From Pseudoips prasinana (taxonomy: Eukaryota > Arthropoda > Insecta > Lepidoptera > Nolidae): a stretch of 64,000 nucleotides of DNA. Shown in pieces: positions 11,660 to 22,859 of the stretch. Both the position numbers and the translations under genes were made by a program. Below the pieces are notes generated by a model. It saw nothing but the letters and a program-made list of their open reading frames with translations, ran no database searches and had not been told where the DNA came from. The stretch covers positions 9,863,001 through 9,927,000 of the forward strand of contig OX621234.1 of assembly GCA_951640165.1 (NCBI GenBank). The letters run 5' to 3'. How positions within the stretch are numbered: the first letter of the stretch is position 1; the number at the start of each line of letters is the position of its first letter.

Positions 11660-12420
11660 ACCAAAGCTTTCCTTGAGAGCCGGTAGTACAAACCTTATAT
11701 AGTTATGATGGGTGCAACTTCTACTAATTAATCTCACTGTTAAACAAAATCATGAAAATCCTAATAAAAAAAAAATATGTTTCTACAGCTCAAATATCGC
11801 AATATTTTTTACGCTTGCTTACGTACTTGTCAACAACAGCTGTCATGTGTTATTTGACACATGACATTGACGAAAACAAATACGTTCCGTTTCTCCTGTG
11901 TTGTAGATTCTTCCGGTGCATTTGTACCGGATCTATTTTTTTTTCTTTTTTATTTGGTTGAATAAATTCATGCATTGTGTTCTGCGCTTCAGCAAAGAAA
12001 ATAGAAATAATTAATTTCGGATCGTTTACTGGTTATCGCGTTAAAAGTCCAAATAGCAAGTTTTATACTTGGTGTCTATGATTGACGTGTCGGTCTAGTG
12101 GTTAGTGAGTGTTTGGGTGAATATATGTTCTATATGTGCGTTTTAATCTATAATATGCATGTATTTAGAAATACATTAGTATATTCATTTGTTTCCTGGT
12201 TGCAGTACAGTTCTGCCTAGTTTAGATAGCAGTCTGTGAGTTGTCCAAAGATAGCATTGCATTACAAGGCTTCGTTGTAAAATCGTAGTATATTCTTCCG
12301 ATCCCAATTTCTGACGTTGGTACTTTTCAAAATTATTTTTGTAAAACTGTTGCCATAAAACTCATATATACTTACTAATGTAAAAAATATCGATGCCTGA
12401 AATATAGTGCAGTTAGATGG
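11660..12420. other. Spacer between the inverted transposon copies, left part
   Basis: Unique-looking AT-rich DNA. A tRNA A-box-like GGTCTAGTGGTTAG is near 12092 but no B-box follows at the expected distance. Confidence 0.4.
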
Positions 12421-12545
12421 GGCGTTATTAATGGGCGGGACAAGTCAATACCGCCCCTTATAACGTTGAAAATAGTCATACCAGTTGGAAAGAAGTACTA
12501 GGATGACAGTAACGTGCAAGAGTTGTAATCTTGTTTTATTTGCTG
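12421..12545 (+). repeat. Single unit of the 147 bp repeat
   Basis: GGGCGTTATTAATGGGCGGG, CAATACCGCCCCTTATAACG and AGTACTAGGATGACAGTAAC match the tandem units at 23393-23705 in the same orientation. Confidence 0.6.
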
Positions 12546-12787
12546 TCAACAATATGACCGTATTTTTTAAACTGTGTGTTTGTTTTGGTTTATGATATTG
12601 ATGTGTGCGCTGTAGGTGAAAGCATGTGTGTATGGTGCGATAGGCTCTTCGTATTTTGTGTAGGTACACTTTCATAATACTGTATTAATGCTACTTGTTA
12701 ACTAAGTATTCATCAAATAACTAATAACCGTACATTTCAATTCTTCCAAAACTTTTGTTGGTGTGAGGGTAAGAACACCAATTTATT

Positions 12788-13006
12788 GGAACGAAGTTCC
12801 TTACTTCGCGTTGCGATAGGGGGCTAGACGGAAAAAAATTAAGACGAAAAGTTGTAACCACACTTTTTGCTTTATTTATTACTCAAATTGAGCCTACTGA
12901 TTAAGTTTATATTACATTATATTTGTTAATAATAAAAAAATATTATTATATATTTAAAAAAAATATTACAATTCCTTCACTAATTAATCGAAAGGAACTT
13001 CGTTCC
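12788..13006. mobile_element. Putative MITE, 219 bp
   Basis: GGAACGAAGTTCC (12788-12800) and its complement GGAACTTCGTTCC (12994-13006) bracket an AT-rich core. I recall this block in other Lepidoptera. No target duplication was evident, so the ends are provisional. Confidence 0.5.
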
Positions 13007-13818
13007 ATCCGGGTGTCCCTTGACACCTCTCAAGTTTTTGTATCACCTGGGGGCCTACTCTCTTTCTCCGAATCGAAACTTCGTTAACGCACTATATTGA
13101 AACGAAGTTTTGCAAGTGACCCTACTCTATTTCATTTTCGGATTCACACATGTAGTTCGCTTCCATAGACTATTTTACGTGATCGATTGTTTTGAACTAT
13201 ATAGTGTGGGGATTTTAGTTTCTCATTTTGGTAAACTACGGTTTGGACATTTTTTTAAATAATTAAATGAATTGGCTTTGTTTTTTAATTTTAAATTAAT
13301 CTTGTAGTTTTTTAAGTATTTATTGTTATATTAATGCAGAAATTATAAATACAGAACTTTAAAATATATTTTCGACGATATCATCCGCGATTATAGAAAT
13401 AACCCTTTTACTGACGTTATAAACCGGCTAATGTAAAGAACACTATTTCATATAGACGATCGGTAGATTAGGCGACATTAAAAAACATCCGTATATTCAC
13501 GGAACGTCATCAAACGCCATAGCAACATAGTTTGTTATATTCTCTTTGGTCAAATTTTGATTGAAGGATTTTTTGTTTGGATTCTTTGATAAATTAATAG
13601 TCTTGTGTTAATAATTACGTTTTCAGGTGCTTTTTACATTTTTCAACCGCTAAGTTACAAGGAGTACCTACTGTATGTTCTCCACAAATGATCAAAAGTT
13701 GTGGTTTCGATTAATAATACAATTTGTAAGTAAATATCTTAAATACACATAAATATTTGTTTTTATATTAAAAGTACGGCCTAATTGTAATAATAAGCAT
13801 TCGTAACATCTTTTCAGT

Positions 13819-13996
13819 TTGAAATGTCAGTAGTCAAGCAATTGGAAGGCAACCACCGAACTTTAAACATCCGCAATTGCCCGAAAAACTTTTGGAGTAT
13901 GTTGAACACAGCGAGGACTATAGTCAGCACACACAACTCATAGTAAATGCAAGTTAACCATCAGTGGCACAAGAAACCCTGAATTTCACAAGTTGT
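13819..13996 (+). pseudogene. Possible exon in the segment unique to copy 2
   Basis: Follows TTTTCAG (13812-13818) and ends near TTGTAAGTATTTC (13993), i.e. acceptor- and donor-like borders. One frame reads FKHPQLPEKLLEYVEHSEDY and stops after LIVNAS. Homology is unknown; this exon is absent from copy 1, which would inactivate the gene there. Confidence 0.35.
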
Positions 13997-14400
13997 AAGT
14001 ATTTCTTTGAGGTATTTTCAGTATTTAATATTGTAAATAAATTGTACATGACAAAACATAAAGCTACTTTTTTGTTAGTATATTTGTATGAAATACCTAG
14101 CTTGCCAATTTATGGTTAGTAATGAAAATTTTACTTTAGCATCCAATAAACATAACTAGGTACTTGCATTATTATGCAGTTATTATGAATTGAATTATTT
14201 TATATATAGTGGCATATCTGTGTCCCCAAAGAGATGGTAGAGATATATTACAACTTGCACATTTTGCCTACTGATGGTCTTAGTCCCAGGTTATACGGGG
14301 AAGGCAATATTTATTTAGAGATAATGATGTACTAAATCCATTGAAGAGTCATATTTTTACGGAATGTACCTATTTTAAATTGTAATGTTGTTTTTGTTGC

Positions 14401-14575
14401 AGCTACAAAATCCAGGAGGAGACAATTAGCAGCTGGCATCAGCGCAGATTGTTACTATTGGAAGAGATGCATGCAGAGAAAGAAATAGTCAGGAACACTG
14501 AGCCTGCAGGCATTAGGGATGTCCTGTTGAGAGCTGGACTAATGAGAAAATACTTTGATCAATTAAATTTATATC
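14401..14575 (+). pseudogene. 3' exon remnant of the TIR transposon gene (copy 2)
   Basis: Begins after TTTTTGTTGCAG. The segment ATKSRRRQLAAGIS is followed by an indel relative to copy 1, then continues to RNTEPAGIRDVLLRAGLMRK and a stop. See the partner at 10625-10797. Confidence 0.45.
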
Positions 14576-14984
14576 TGCATACTCCACATAATTAACTGTC
14601 TGATTAACAGTTTCCAAACTCAATTTTGCAATAAGATAGTATATATAGTCTTTGCACATTAATCGAACAGTCAATTATGAGTAAGTTTTTATATTTAATT
14701 TAAAATGCCTCTTTGGTTTTAATAAATGAATCAAAATTGTTATAAACAGTTGCACTACTATGCCCAACCATTAGCTTGGTGGGCAATGGAAGAATACATT
14801 ACATTATAGTAACTGTTGGATGTTCTAAACTATTACTTCTAGGTTAAGTATGTAAATAAAACAAATATAAAAAGGCTGTTTTTTATTTCATTACAATTTC
14901 AAGTAAATTTATATAGTTGATGATGGATGTCCTAAAACAAAGTGAAAGTATATTTATAGCAAATGGTGGCCTCATTGATCTATG

Positions 14985-15045
14985 CACACAAATATCTGTC
15001 CTGCGTGGAAATCAACCCACAACCTACGCTGTGAAAATAATAAAG
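14985..15045 (-). repeat. SINE-1 fragment inside copy 2
   Basis: GTGGAAATCAACCCACAACC is the complement of the B-box region; it corresponds to 10160-10225 in copy 1. Confidence 0.6.
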
Positions 15046-15149
15046 AAATAAATGAAATAAAAAAAGGCACAAGGCATAGTCTTAATATTTATTCAGTAAA
15101 AATTTGCAATGGTTTTTGAATCATTACAATTTTATTCCCTACCTAAAAA

Positions 15150-15370
15150 CACAGTAAGAATCCTTTTTAAAATAGTAACTTAACATTTAATACAAATTTA
15201 TCATCTAAAAGTGTTGAATTAAATCTACTCATTCCCAAGCAGTTTTATCATTAACATGCCTTACTACACAATTTGTAAACACTGCCCTATAGAAGAGTTA
15301 CTGACTTTGTGGAGATCAGTAGCATGTGCAACAAGATTATGCTTATTTAGATATCAAATTATGATTTAGA
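15150..15370 (-). mobile_element. Captured LINE 3' fragment inside copy 2
   Basis: Complement of the scrap at 9845-10060, with the same internal deletion relative to the LINE at 25740-26060. Confidence 0.62.
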
Positions 15371-15464
15371 GTATTAACATTATGAATACAAAATACTTTT
15401 CTTTATAAATGTATCAATATTTTTATGCAATATCAATATATATCAAACTACATTAAAACTCACA

Positions 15465-15914
15465 CCTAAATTGGTCAAATTCATCAACAATGCTTTGGAG
15501 TATGTCCCGTGTGTCTCTGGCATCTTGGTTCTGTAAATGTAATTGTTCCATTTCTTGTTTTAACTATTTTCGGGAATTTGATTCACATTTAATTGATTTC
15601 GCAGGCGGCACGGATTCTTCTACGCTCTACACGTTCTTCGCCTAAATCAGCCTCATTTGAAAGCATTAATGCACCTATTTCAATTAAATTGAATGCAAAA
15701 TCCATACAAAACAAAACCAAAAGGCACTTTTCTCTAGGTCGGCAATTCGATTCACATTTAAATGATTTCTTAGGCGGCACCGTTTTCTTATACGCTCTAA
15801 ACATTCTTCACATGAAGCAGGCTCAATTATAAGCATTCTTGCAGACATTTCAATTAATTTGAACCAAAATCCACATAAACGAAAATCAAAAGGTAGCACT
15901 TTTGTATTCGTCAA
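15465..15914 (-). pseudogene. 5' coding remnant of the TIR transposon with tandem duplicated segment (copy 2)
   Basis: Two related ~190-base segments lie in tandem on the minus strand. The upstream one encodes KLIEMSARMLIIEPASCEEC then a basic region; the downstream one encodes NLIEIGALMLSNEADLGEER followed by VERRRIRAACEIN. The order LIE-x5-ML-x9-ER-basic is shared, so one looks like a diverged duplicate of the other. After the second, LHLQNQDARDTRDILQSIVD runs to a stop near 15458. Copy 1 has only the first type. Confidence 0.45.
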
Positions 15915-16235
15915 TTTTGAAGTTAAAATGACGAAGTTTGATGTGTCAAAATCAAATGTTCGTTCGGTACGTCATGAATTAGAGTAGGTTTAGAAAATCT
16001 AAATGTCAAACTATGTTCGTTCGAATGAATTCGCGGAACGAATGGAACCGTGGTAGCATACATAAGAAATTCGTAACGAACGAACGAAATTTGGAGAAAG
16101 AGAGTAGGCCCCCTGTTCCTTTTCCTATAATTTTTGCCACATGTACACACACTCTTTAGTTTAGATATGTAGTTTAGTACAATAACCAATTCCATAATAT
16201 TTAGTGTAAACCTTTTTCTATATAGAAAGTTTATA

Positions 16236-16740
16236 AAATCGGCAGCGATCGAACGATGTTGAAGCTATAATACCAGGATCATATAAACAAGAAGAGGCTA
16301 AACGGCAAAACTTGAAAATACGCTACATATTAAGTACTTTTGCAGCGTCATGCGAAATTGGCGTTTATAGCAATGTATTTTACTTTAATATCGAACGTAG
16401 TTCGAATGGACTTCGGTATTCCCAGTGGAGTTGCGCAGTGGAAGTCTCTTTGTAAACTGGTATTATGGATGATTTTGAGCAAATTTATTACATAAAATAA
16501 CATAGTAGTGGAAAATTATGACTTAAACCTGTTTTTTTTTGCATATCTGAATAAATTTATATACATAATTAACAGGCTTTGTGTTATCATTCTCGATTTC
16601 TAACGGTAAAAGCGGAAGGTTATACCAGTGTTATATGTCAAAACAGCTGTCAGAAATTTTCATAGCAGGGAGAACTAGGGTGTAGTGCGTGGTAGGATGG
16701 GCAAAATTCCACTACTATTACTAATTTCTGTTTGTCTGGG
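16236..16740 (+). repeat. Family B repeat, copy 2
   Basis: GGCAGCGATCGAACGATG, AATACCAGGATCATATAAAC, ATATCGAACGTAGTTC, GTGGAGTTGCGCAGTGG, TACCAGTGTTATATG and GTGCGTGGTAGGATGGGC in the family order. Confidence 0.7.
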
Positions 16741-16981
16741 AAGGTATACATGCGAGGTGGTAACATTCTAATAATCATAGTTTTTAACAGGGATATTATC
16801 ATAGTAGTGTCTTGTATATATAATGTACAAAGGTTATACCCAAGAACTACTTGTATCCTATACTATTGAACGAGAACTATTTTAATTTCTTATCTTAATT
16901 TATATATGCTATTAATATTTGTAGTTTACGACGGTGGAAAATCAATTAATTTGGGTCAAGGAAAACGTGTTTTGAACAAAT

Positions 16982-17065
16982 CAACAATGTCGGGCCCGTT
17001 GGCGTGGTGGGTAGATGTTAGCTTTTTACGCCATTGGTTGTGAGTTATTGAAGACCACAAGCGCA
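16982..17065 (+). repeat. SINE-1 head fragment
   Basis: GGGCCCGTTGGCGTGGTGG then GTAGATGTTAGC and a degraded B-box; only the tRNA-like part remains. Confidence 0.5.
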
Positions 17066-17554
17066 TAAAATATTAACACATAAATATATCTCACATGTAC
17101 TATTTTAATTGAGTTTTGTGTTATTTATTATTGATGCCTTATTTTTTCATTAAGTATAATTACTATTTGTAATATTTTTGTTAATATAGTTTATTGCCAC
17201 TTAAATTTTAATACATTTCGTTTTTAACTTAGGTGATCATTTGTATTTGTGAGCGCTGGTTCACCTGTTATTGGCAACTTTGTAAGGTCATAACTTGTTA
17301 CCCATCGTTATTTTATGAATTGTCTACAGATTGGTGCCCTTTAAATAAATAAATTATGGTTTGGGTGCAGGACCACATAATATTTAACTTAATAAATGTC
17401 TAAAGCACTGAAGCGTACATGTTAGAGACGCAAAAGCAAAAACTAGTCAACTATTCTTCCGTTGTCTGATTGTGCCCAAATTTTGTTAATAGAAGTGTTT
17501 ATTAATGCGCCTAACAAACAGTAAATAAACTACTTGAAATTAATGTAGCTTACT

Positions 17555-17720
17555 TTGAATTTAACTTTCGAACTATCTTTATTGTACCTCTCTACTCCGA
17601 TACTCAAACGACAGACTTGTAACGACATATTACCGCTGTGAAAACCACCTTACGCTTCATGTTACCCTGGTGTAGTTGCGGATACAATTGAACTGCGGGA
17701 GCACTTGGTTAAACGGTGTG
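17555..17720 (-). repeat. Family I repeat, copy 2
   Basis: Complement of the family I blocks at 6690-6900, including TACTCCGATACTCAAACGAC and the GTAGTTGCGGATACAATTGA block. Confidence 0.55.
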
Positions 17721-19120
17721 AATTATCTGGATACATTTATTTTGAAATCTATATTGTGATATTTTAATTTTCATGCTATGTGACCGTGAATTTATGTGAA
17801 TGTATGTGAATTTATGTTCGTAAAAAAAGTGGTTTTGACTGCAAAATATATTTATATAGGTGTCGTCTAAGAATAATTAAATAGGTTTTGGTAAAACCGA
17901 TAAAACGGTGTATTTGGATTACATAAAATTCATATGTGCAGCAATTTTAAAATAAATGACTAGATTAAATTCTTAGTCACATTCTTAAATTAAGGATTAA
18001 AAATTTAACAAGATTTTAAACTATATTTTATTTGTTTGGCAATTTTAATAAAAGGAAAATTATGTAAGTGTCAAATTGAATTTGAATTAGTAATATAGTA
18101 TTTTTAAAAACTCCTCTCTTCTCCTTATAACGAAAATTATTTTTTTATTATTCAAAATGGTTCTTAACTTCTACAGATTACAGAAACATATTTAAAGTAT
18201 TACTATGTCTTTAAATGTAAATTAATCTCTCCATATTTTTCGTAAGTAAATTCTACAATACTGTGCACTATTTGTGTGCATCTAAATATTTCCGTTTTGT
18301 GGTTGCTGAAATATCATGGTACTAAAACCCCTTTAAAATATACTATACTATCAAGTTCTCTTTTCTTACGTGCTCCTAATACTTTTTTCACCACCCAACG
18401 GTTACGCCTTCGATACAATTATCCATAGCAACTTCGATGACGACATCCTGACATGCGCCGTAAAGTCAGTTTTACTAAGATCTCCAGGCCACTTATGTTA
18501 TCCCTGTATTATTTCACAGAGGCCCATTGTTTGAAAACAGGCCCTAAATTAATTCATTAATGATTATTTTAATAGAATGAAGATGTACTACACTGGTCTT
18601 CAACATAACGAGAATAAGTGTACATACGATCTACGATACTGTATTAAAATACTAATTACGCGGTTTTTACATCTAGGTACACCACCATGTAGACATTCTA
18701 ACCACATATTTTCCGCACAAAATGCTTTTGCACAACCCTGATAGCTTTGATTAAGCTTTATATAACTAAGATTTCATTAAGCATTACATTACATACTTAA
18801 TAATAATTTATAATTTAACATAACCAATGATATTTGAAATGATCTGTAATGGGACACTTTTTTGTAAACACGTCTTTCATGATTAGGTCAGACAGAACAC
18901 CGTCAGAAAGTTCTATACTTACTACAAAGTTAACGGAAACAGAGGTACTCTGTAGAAAAATGAAATGGTTTTCCAGAAATCGATTAAACATTTTTTTTTC
19001 TTTCATATTCATTTCATTTTCTTTCATTTCATATATATGTACAATAAATGATTTGTTTTAAACAAAGCATTTAAAGTACAGAGACAGATAAGTATTTATA
19101 GATAAGACCCACTGACACAA
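17721..19120. other. No recognised feature
   Basis: AT-rich. Complementary 70-codon frames around 18815-19061 face each other on opposite strands; neither shows a domain or codon bias that would argue for a gene. Confidence 0.4.
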
Positions 19121-19124
19121 ACAA

Positions 19125-19590
19125 TACTAAAGCCCCGCCCTACCACGTGGTTAATTTCCAAGAACTGATATTGGAGATAACACTGGTCCAGTCTCAACCG
19201 TCAGTTGTATATTACTTGAATTCATGAATATTGACACAAACAGCTTATAAATAATGTTAAACTATATTCAGTCTTTCAATTTAATTAGGTTTTAAGTGAT
19301 AATATTCCACGACTATGTTATTTTATGTTATAAATTAGGCAAAACCGTACATAATACCAGCTTACAAAGAGATCTCCATTGCGCAACTCCACGAGGACCA
19401 ACGAAGTCCATTTAAACTACGTTCGATATTGAAGTAAAATACATTGCTATAAGCCCCAATTTTGCATGACGCTATAAAGGTACTTAAAATGTAGCATACG
19501 TCGTAGTTCTGCCATTTGCCTCTCTTCTTATTTATGCGGTCCTGGTACTTTCATATCAACATCGTTCGATCGGAGAAATTTCTCCGAACT
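19125..19590 (-). repeat. Family B repeat, copy 3
   Basis: Reverse orientation: CCGCCCTACCACGTGG, AACACTGGTCCAGTC, ATTGCGCAACTCCACGAGG and CATCGTTCGATC in the mirrored order. Confidence 0.7.
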
Positions 19591-19599
19591 AAGTTGGGG

Positions 19600-20235
19600 A
19601 TGTATGTAGGAGTTAGTGTTTTGTTTTTAATTTTTAGTGTAGCTCGCCTTTTTCATAGGAATAAATTATTGCATTGTGGGAGACTTAACTAATTTGTAAT
19701 TTACGGGCACAAAGCAAACCCAGACTCCAAACATCTATGTATTTGTGAGGTACCTACCCAATCAGTTTTGTAAATCAAGAACACGAAGGCAACTGGGTCA
19801 TGAGTAAAACGCTGTTGGAGCTCGCAATTAATGCTCAGTGAAAATGTTTTTCAAATATGATAATGTCATGATTCAAGATATATATAATAAAATATAATAA
19901 CGGAGTTTCCGTAATAGTATTGTTTCAATATAATTATATAAAATAATCTGCACTTTGCAAGCTTTTTCTTGAACTTGAAAATTTCGTCTTCACGTTTTGG
20001 ATGACAATGCATGGATAGTTGTGTCAGACTAGTTATTTTTAATTCACTTTTACAATATGGGCATCAAACAAAAGGGCTTGATTAGAATAACTCGAAAAAG
20101 TAAAGTGACGTCACTCCAACTCCAATTCACTTATAAATATGTCAGACTACGGCTTTCATACTATCCTAGAATTTGGGGATCGATTGAAAGGACTTGCTGA
20201 CTCTGTTGTTCTAATCCTTCTGAAATTTTAGTATA
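19600..20235. other. No recognised feature
   Basis: AT-rich sequence; nothing supported. Confidence 0.4.
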
Positions 20236-20239
20236 ACTT

Positions 20240-20470
20240 AGGTGGGAACCAAACGTACGAGGTGTCTACTGCGCATCCTCCAATGCGCTGGAACGTGCAA
20301 GTAGGAAGGCGATAGTCTAACCAACATACAATAAAGTAGGACAGGTAGTTTTATTACACCAGCCCTGCACTGTACTACTACTAGAGAATAGCTTCTATAG
20401 GCTATGATTTTCTGGTGCATCGGAGGCAAGAAACTGGTGTTGTGCAGCTTTAAACTCTTAATTAACATCT
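20240..20470 (+). repeat. Family C repeat, copy 1
   Basis: CTACTGCGCATCCTCCAATG, GCAAGTAGGAAGGCGATAG, CAGCCCTGCACTGTACTAC, TTTCTGGTGCATCGGAGGC and GTGCAGCTTTAAACTC; the same order occurs at 30375, 40945 and 51270, all on the plus strand. Confidence 0.7.
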
Positions 20471-20639
20471 TGAATGCTGCATAAATGTTACTTATATTGA
20501 ATATGAAAAACCTCTCGCAGTTAATAAGCAAATTGGACGCAATGGATCACTCCAGTACATTAGAGTAAATACAAAAAGAAAAACAACGTTATTAAAACTT
20601 GTACGCCTGAAAAGTGTATGTAGTAGTAGTGGTGTATAT

Positions 20640-20895
20640 ATGACGGGCTAGTTGGCCTGGCTGGTAGATGCTTGCTTTAACGCCGCAAGTAATAGGTTGT
20701 ATTCTCAACCAGGAACTCTCTATTTGTGTGCATGAACACGTCTGTTTGTCCCGTGGGTGTAATATATATAAGTTAGTATTTAGAAAAGAAAAGTAGTTGT
20801 CTGATCATAGTATTACAAGCTCTACTTAATTTGGGATCTGATTGGGCCGTATGTGAATAATGTACCAGGTTTATTATTATTATTATGTACCATCT
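20640..20895 (+). mobile_element. SINE-1, near full-length copy
   Basis: tRNA-like head with A-box-like GGCCTGGCTGGTAGATGC and a worn B-box region, then GTGTGCATGAACACGTCTG, ATAAGTTAGTATTTAG and the tail AATGTACCAGG(TTATTA)n ending near 20886. Complementary copies at 33474-33710 and 54722-54925 share these blocks. Pol III-type internal promoter inferred from the boxes. Confidence 0.7.
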
Positions 20896-20954
20896 TTATC
20901 AGGTTGTGTTGCTAATTTACAAACGAATGGCATATCTCTGTTTCATAAGTCGTC

Positions 20955-21560
20955 ACTGACAACACACACTGGTCTAAAGCTTTCGGCTTGAGACATTGCG
21001 GTATTTGAGACAAGAACATGTTCAATGCTTCCCGAACGCTGCCCAGCCGAGTTTAATTCTTCGATTGACCTCCTTCAAGGTGGACCTACCTAATTCGATG
21101 GTCTCTATAACTTCGAATGCCGAGTCTCCAACTTACAATTGGGTGCAAAATGGAAGTTCTTTATGATGTTCGTTTTATCCATGTCCATTTTCAGATACAC
21201 TTGTTGAGAGACTCTGCCGAGGTTGTCCAACATTCTATTACAGTCTCCAAATTTTTCAGCTTTGACCACTATTTCATCGGCTAATAGAAGGGGAGTGATA
21301 GACTCGCTACTAGCATTGATGCCAAAGATTTTCTAGTCCAGAAACTTGCAACTTCAGCTTAGGAGATATTACACCTCCCTGTCTCACATCTCTCTCTAAT
21401 AGGATAGGTTTCGAGTACCGATCTTGGAGTCAGACTGACATAGAAACTCTTTTACACCTTGATATAACGATATTAGATATCTTTGGAGAGACCTCAGTAC
21501 AGGTTCCAATTTGTTTCCAGGATATCTTTGATGTATTGATGGGTTAGTCTTGCTGTAGGA
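20955..21560 (-). pseudogene. RTE-type reverse transcriptase fragment
   Basis: Minus-strand translation gives LQDRYSKPILLERDVRQGGV, the RT block preceding the active site, then IVVKAEKFGDCNRMLDNLGR, VSQQVYLKMDMDKTNIIKN and EELNSAGQRSG in shifting frames. The expected FADD is LADE here, so a catalytic aspartate is lost, and several stops and frameshifts interrupt it. It is a long-dead 5'- and 3'-incomplete RTE copy. Confidence 0.75.
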
Positions 21561-21831
21561 TTTAAGGCGTGCCTGTTGACAGGTGACTGCGTTGTCATGT
21601 ACAGCTGTTCTTAGAACTTCTCGATCTCTCTCACTAACTCAGATCAGACGTGTCTCGATTCTACGATCCACAGTCTTCAGTTTCGTCAGTTGGCTCTCTC
21701 CAACAGGTAAATCGCTTGCAAACATTTTAGAACCTTTGTTCAGCTCAATAGTATAGTATAGTAGTCAAAGAGTCTTTTTCCCACGATTGGGTACAATGGA
21801 GCTAGTTTTATCAGAGCTTGGGTAACTATTA

Positions 21832-22732
21832 GGTTGGGGATAAAGGCTTTTCGCATTATAGTATGTATGAACTTGTCATAAAATCTCTTGGCTATACTGT
21901 TTTTATCTGGCTGGTGTTGGTATCATTGAAAGTTTTAATTTTAAAGAGCATAATCCTTATTCAAATTATTAAAATGTGAGATTTTCATTTGTTTTTCGTA
22001 CTGTCAAGATGAGTGAATCTAATGAAGAAATTCGATACATTTTAAAATTTTACCACACAAAAGATAAAAAAACAACGCAAGCCGCGGAAAACATTTGCGA
22101 TGTTTATGGACCTAGTGCAGTATCTGTGAGAGTTACACAAATTTGCTTTAAGCGTTTTCAATCCAGAAATTTTGATGTCAAAGATGCACGTCGCTCTGGT
22201 ATTACGGATAAAATGGATGCCATTTTTTGTAAAAATGGAGTAAGATCGGCAATTCAGTAGTTATGACGCGGCTGAAGAACTGGGTATTGACCACAAAACA
22301 GTTTTGGAGCATTTGAAAAAAACTGGGTACACAAAAAAGCTCGATATTTGGGTACCTCACGAGCTCACTGAAAGAAACCTAATGAACAATGTACTCATTT
22401 GTGATTCTTAATTACGACGTAATTAAACCGAACCATTTTCAAAGAAGCTGCTAACTGGTGACGAAAAGTGGATCACGCATTTCACCTGGTTCGGTCTCTT
22501 CAGAATTATTTAGACAGTGTCAGGTTAATATGACGAGAGGACTGCCCAAACCACTTGTCGCGATATTTTGATCAGAAGTCCCAAAATTTCTATAGCAATG
22601 GGATCATGTCCCTACCTACAAGATGGCAAAAAGTTATCAAACAAAATGGTACCTACATACTTTAGTTAAATGTAAATAAACTATATTAAAAAACTTTCTT
22701 AAAAAATGCAAAGAAACTTTTGTCCCCTAAGC
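21832..22732 (+). mobile_element. Mariner transposon, internally deleted
   Basis: Termini GGTTGGGGATAAAGG at 21832 and, inverted, GCTTAGGGGACAAAAG ending 22732, each bordered by TA (21830-21831, 22733-22734), the mariner target duplication. Length is about 900 bp versus about 1.3 kb for intact members; the missing part falls within the catalytic domain. Both ends look usable in trans, so this is a potential non-autonomous derivative. Confidence 0.8.
22009..22665 (+). pseudogene. Mariner transposase, frameshifted and missing most of the catalytic core
   Basis: From ATG at 22009 the product begins MSESNEEIRYILKFYHTKDK, followed by a helix-turn-helix-containing region ending RSGITDKMDA. After codon ~84 the frame shifts by one base near 22257 and continues with SYDAAEELGIDHKTVLEHLK, the hallmark WVPHEL, and LTGDEKWITHF, which holds the first catalytic Asp (22460-22462). 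Stops interrupt at about 22409. Then an internal deletion of roughly 350 bases removes the second and third Asp regions, and the C-terminal SLPTRWQKVIKQNGTYI-like end resumes before TAG at 22663. No active enzyme is possible. Confidence 0.85.
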
Positions 22733-22859
22733 TATTACGTTTTAACTGATTTATACCAGGAAAAAAATTCCGGTTATCCTTGAATATTAATATAGTGATT
22801 ATTGCTGCCTACATGTCGCACATTACAAATGTCCGGCGATGGGATTTTAGGAAGAAATA

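Larger units (their letters stand above)
13050..16112 (-). mobile_element. TIR transposon copy 2 (PIF/Harbinger-like), longer copy
   Basis: Termini GGGGCCTACTCTCTTTCTCC at 13050 and its exact complement ending 16112, flanked on both sides by CTG (13047-13049 and 16113-16115), consistent with a 3 bp target duplication of the CWG type known for Harbinger elements. The remaining ~3 kb matches copy 1 in inverted orientation plus an extra ~500 bases at 13646-14147. It contains exon-like segments with GT/AG-type borders but no recognisable DDE transposase, so it is probably non-autonomous. It also carries the captured LINE and SINE scraps seen in copy 1. Confidence 0.78.

Noticed and set aside
12788..13048. 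Helitron 3' end (stem GGTGTC/GACACC near 13012-13027 and CTGG at 13047)
   Set aside because: The spacing from stem to CTGG is too long and CTG there is better explained as the target duplication of the next transposon.
15593..15832. Plus-strand frame of 79 codons
   Set aside because: Antisense to the transposon coding module conserved between the two inverted copies.
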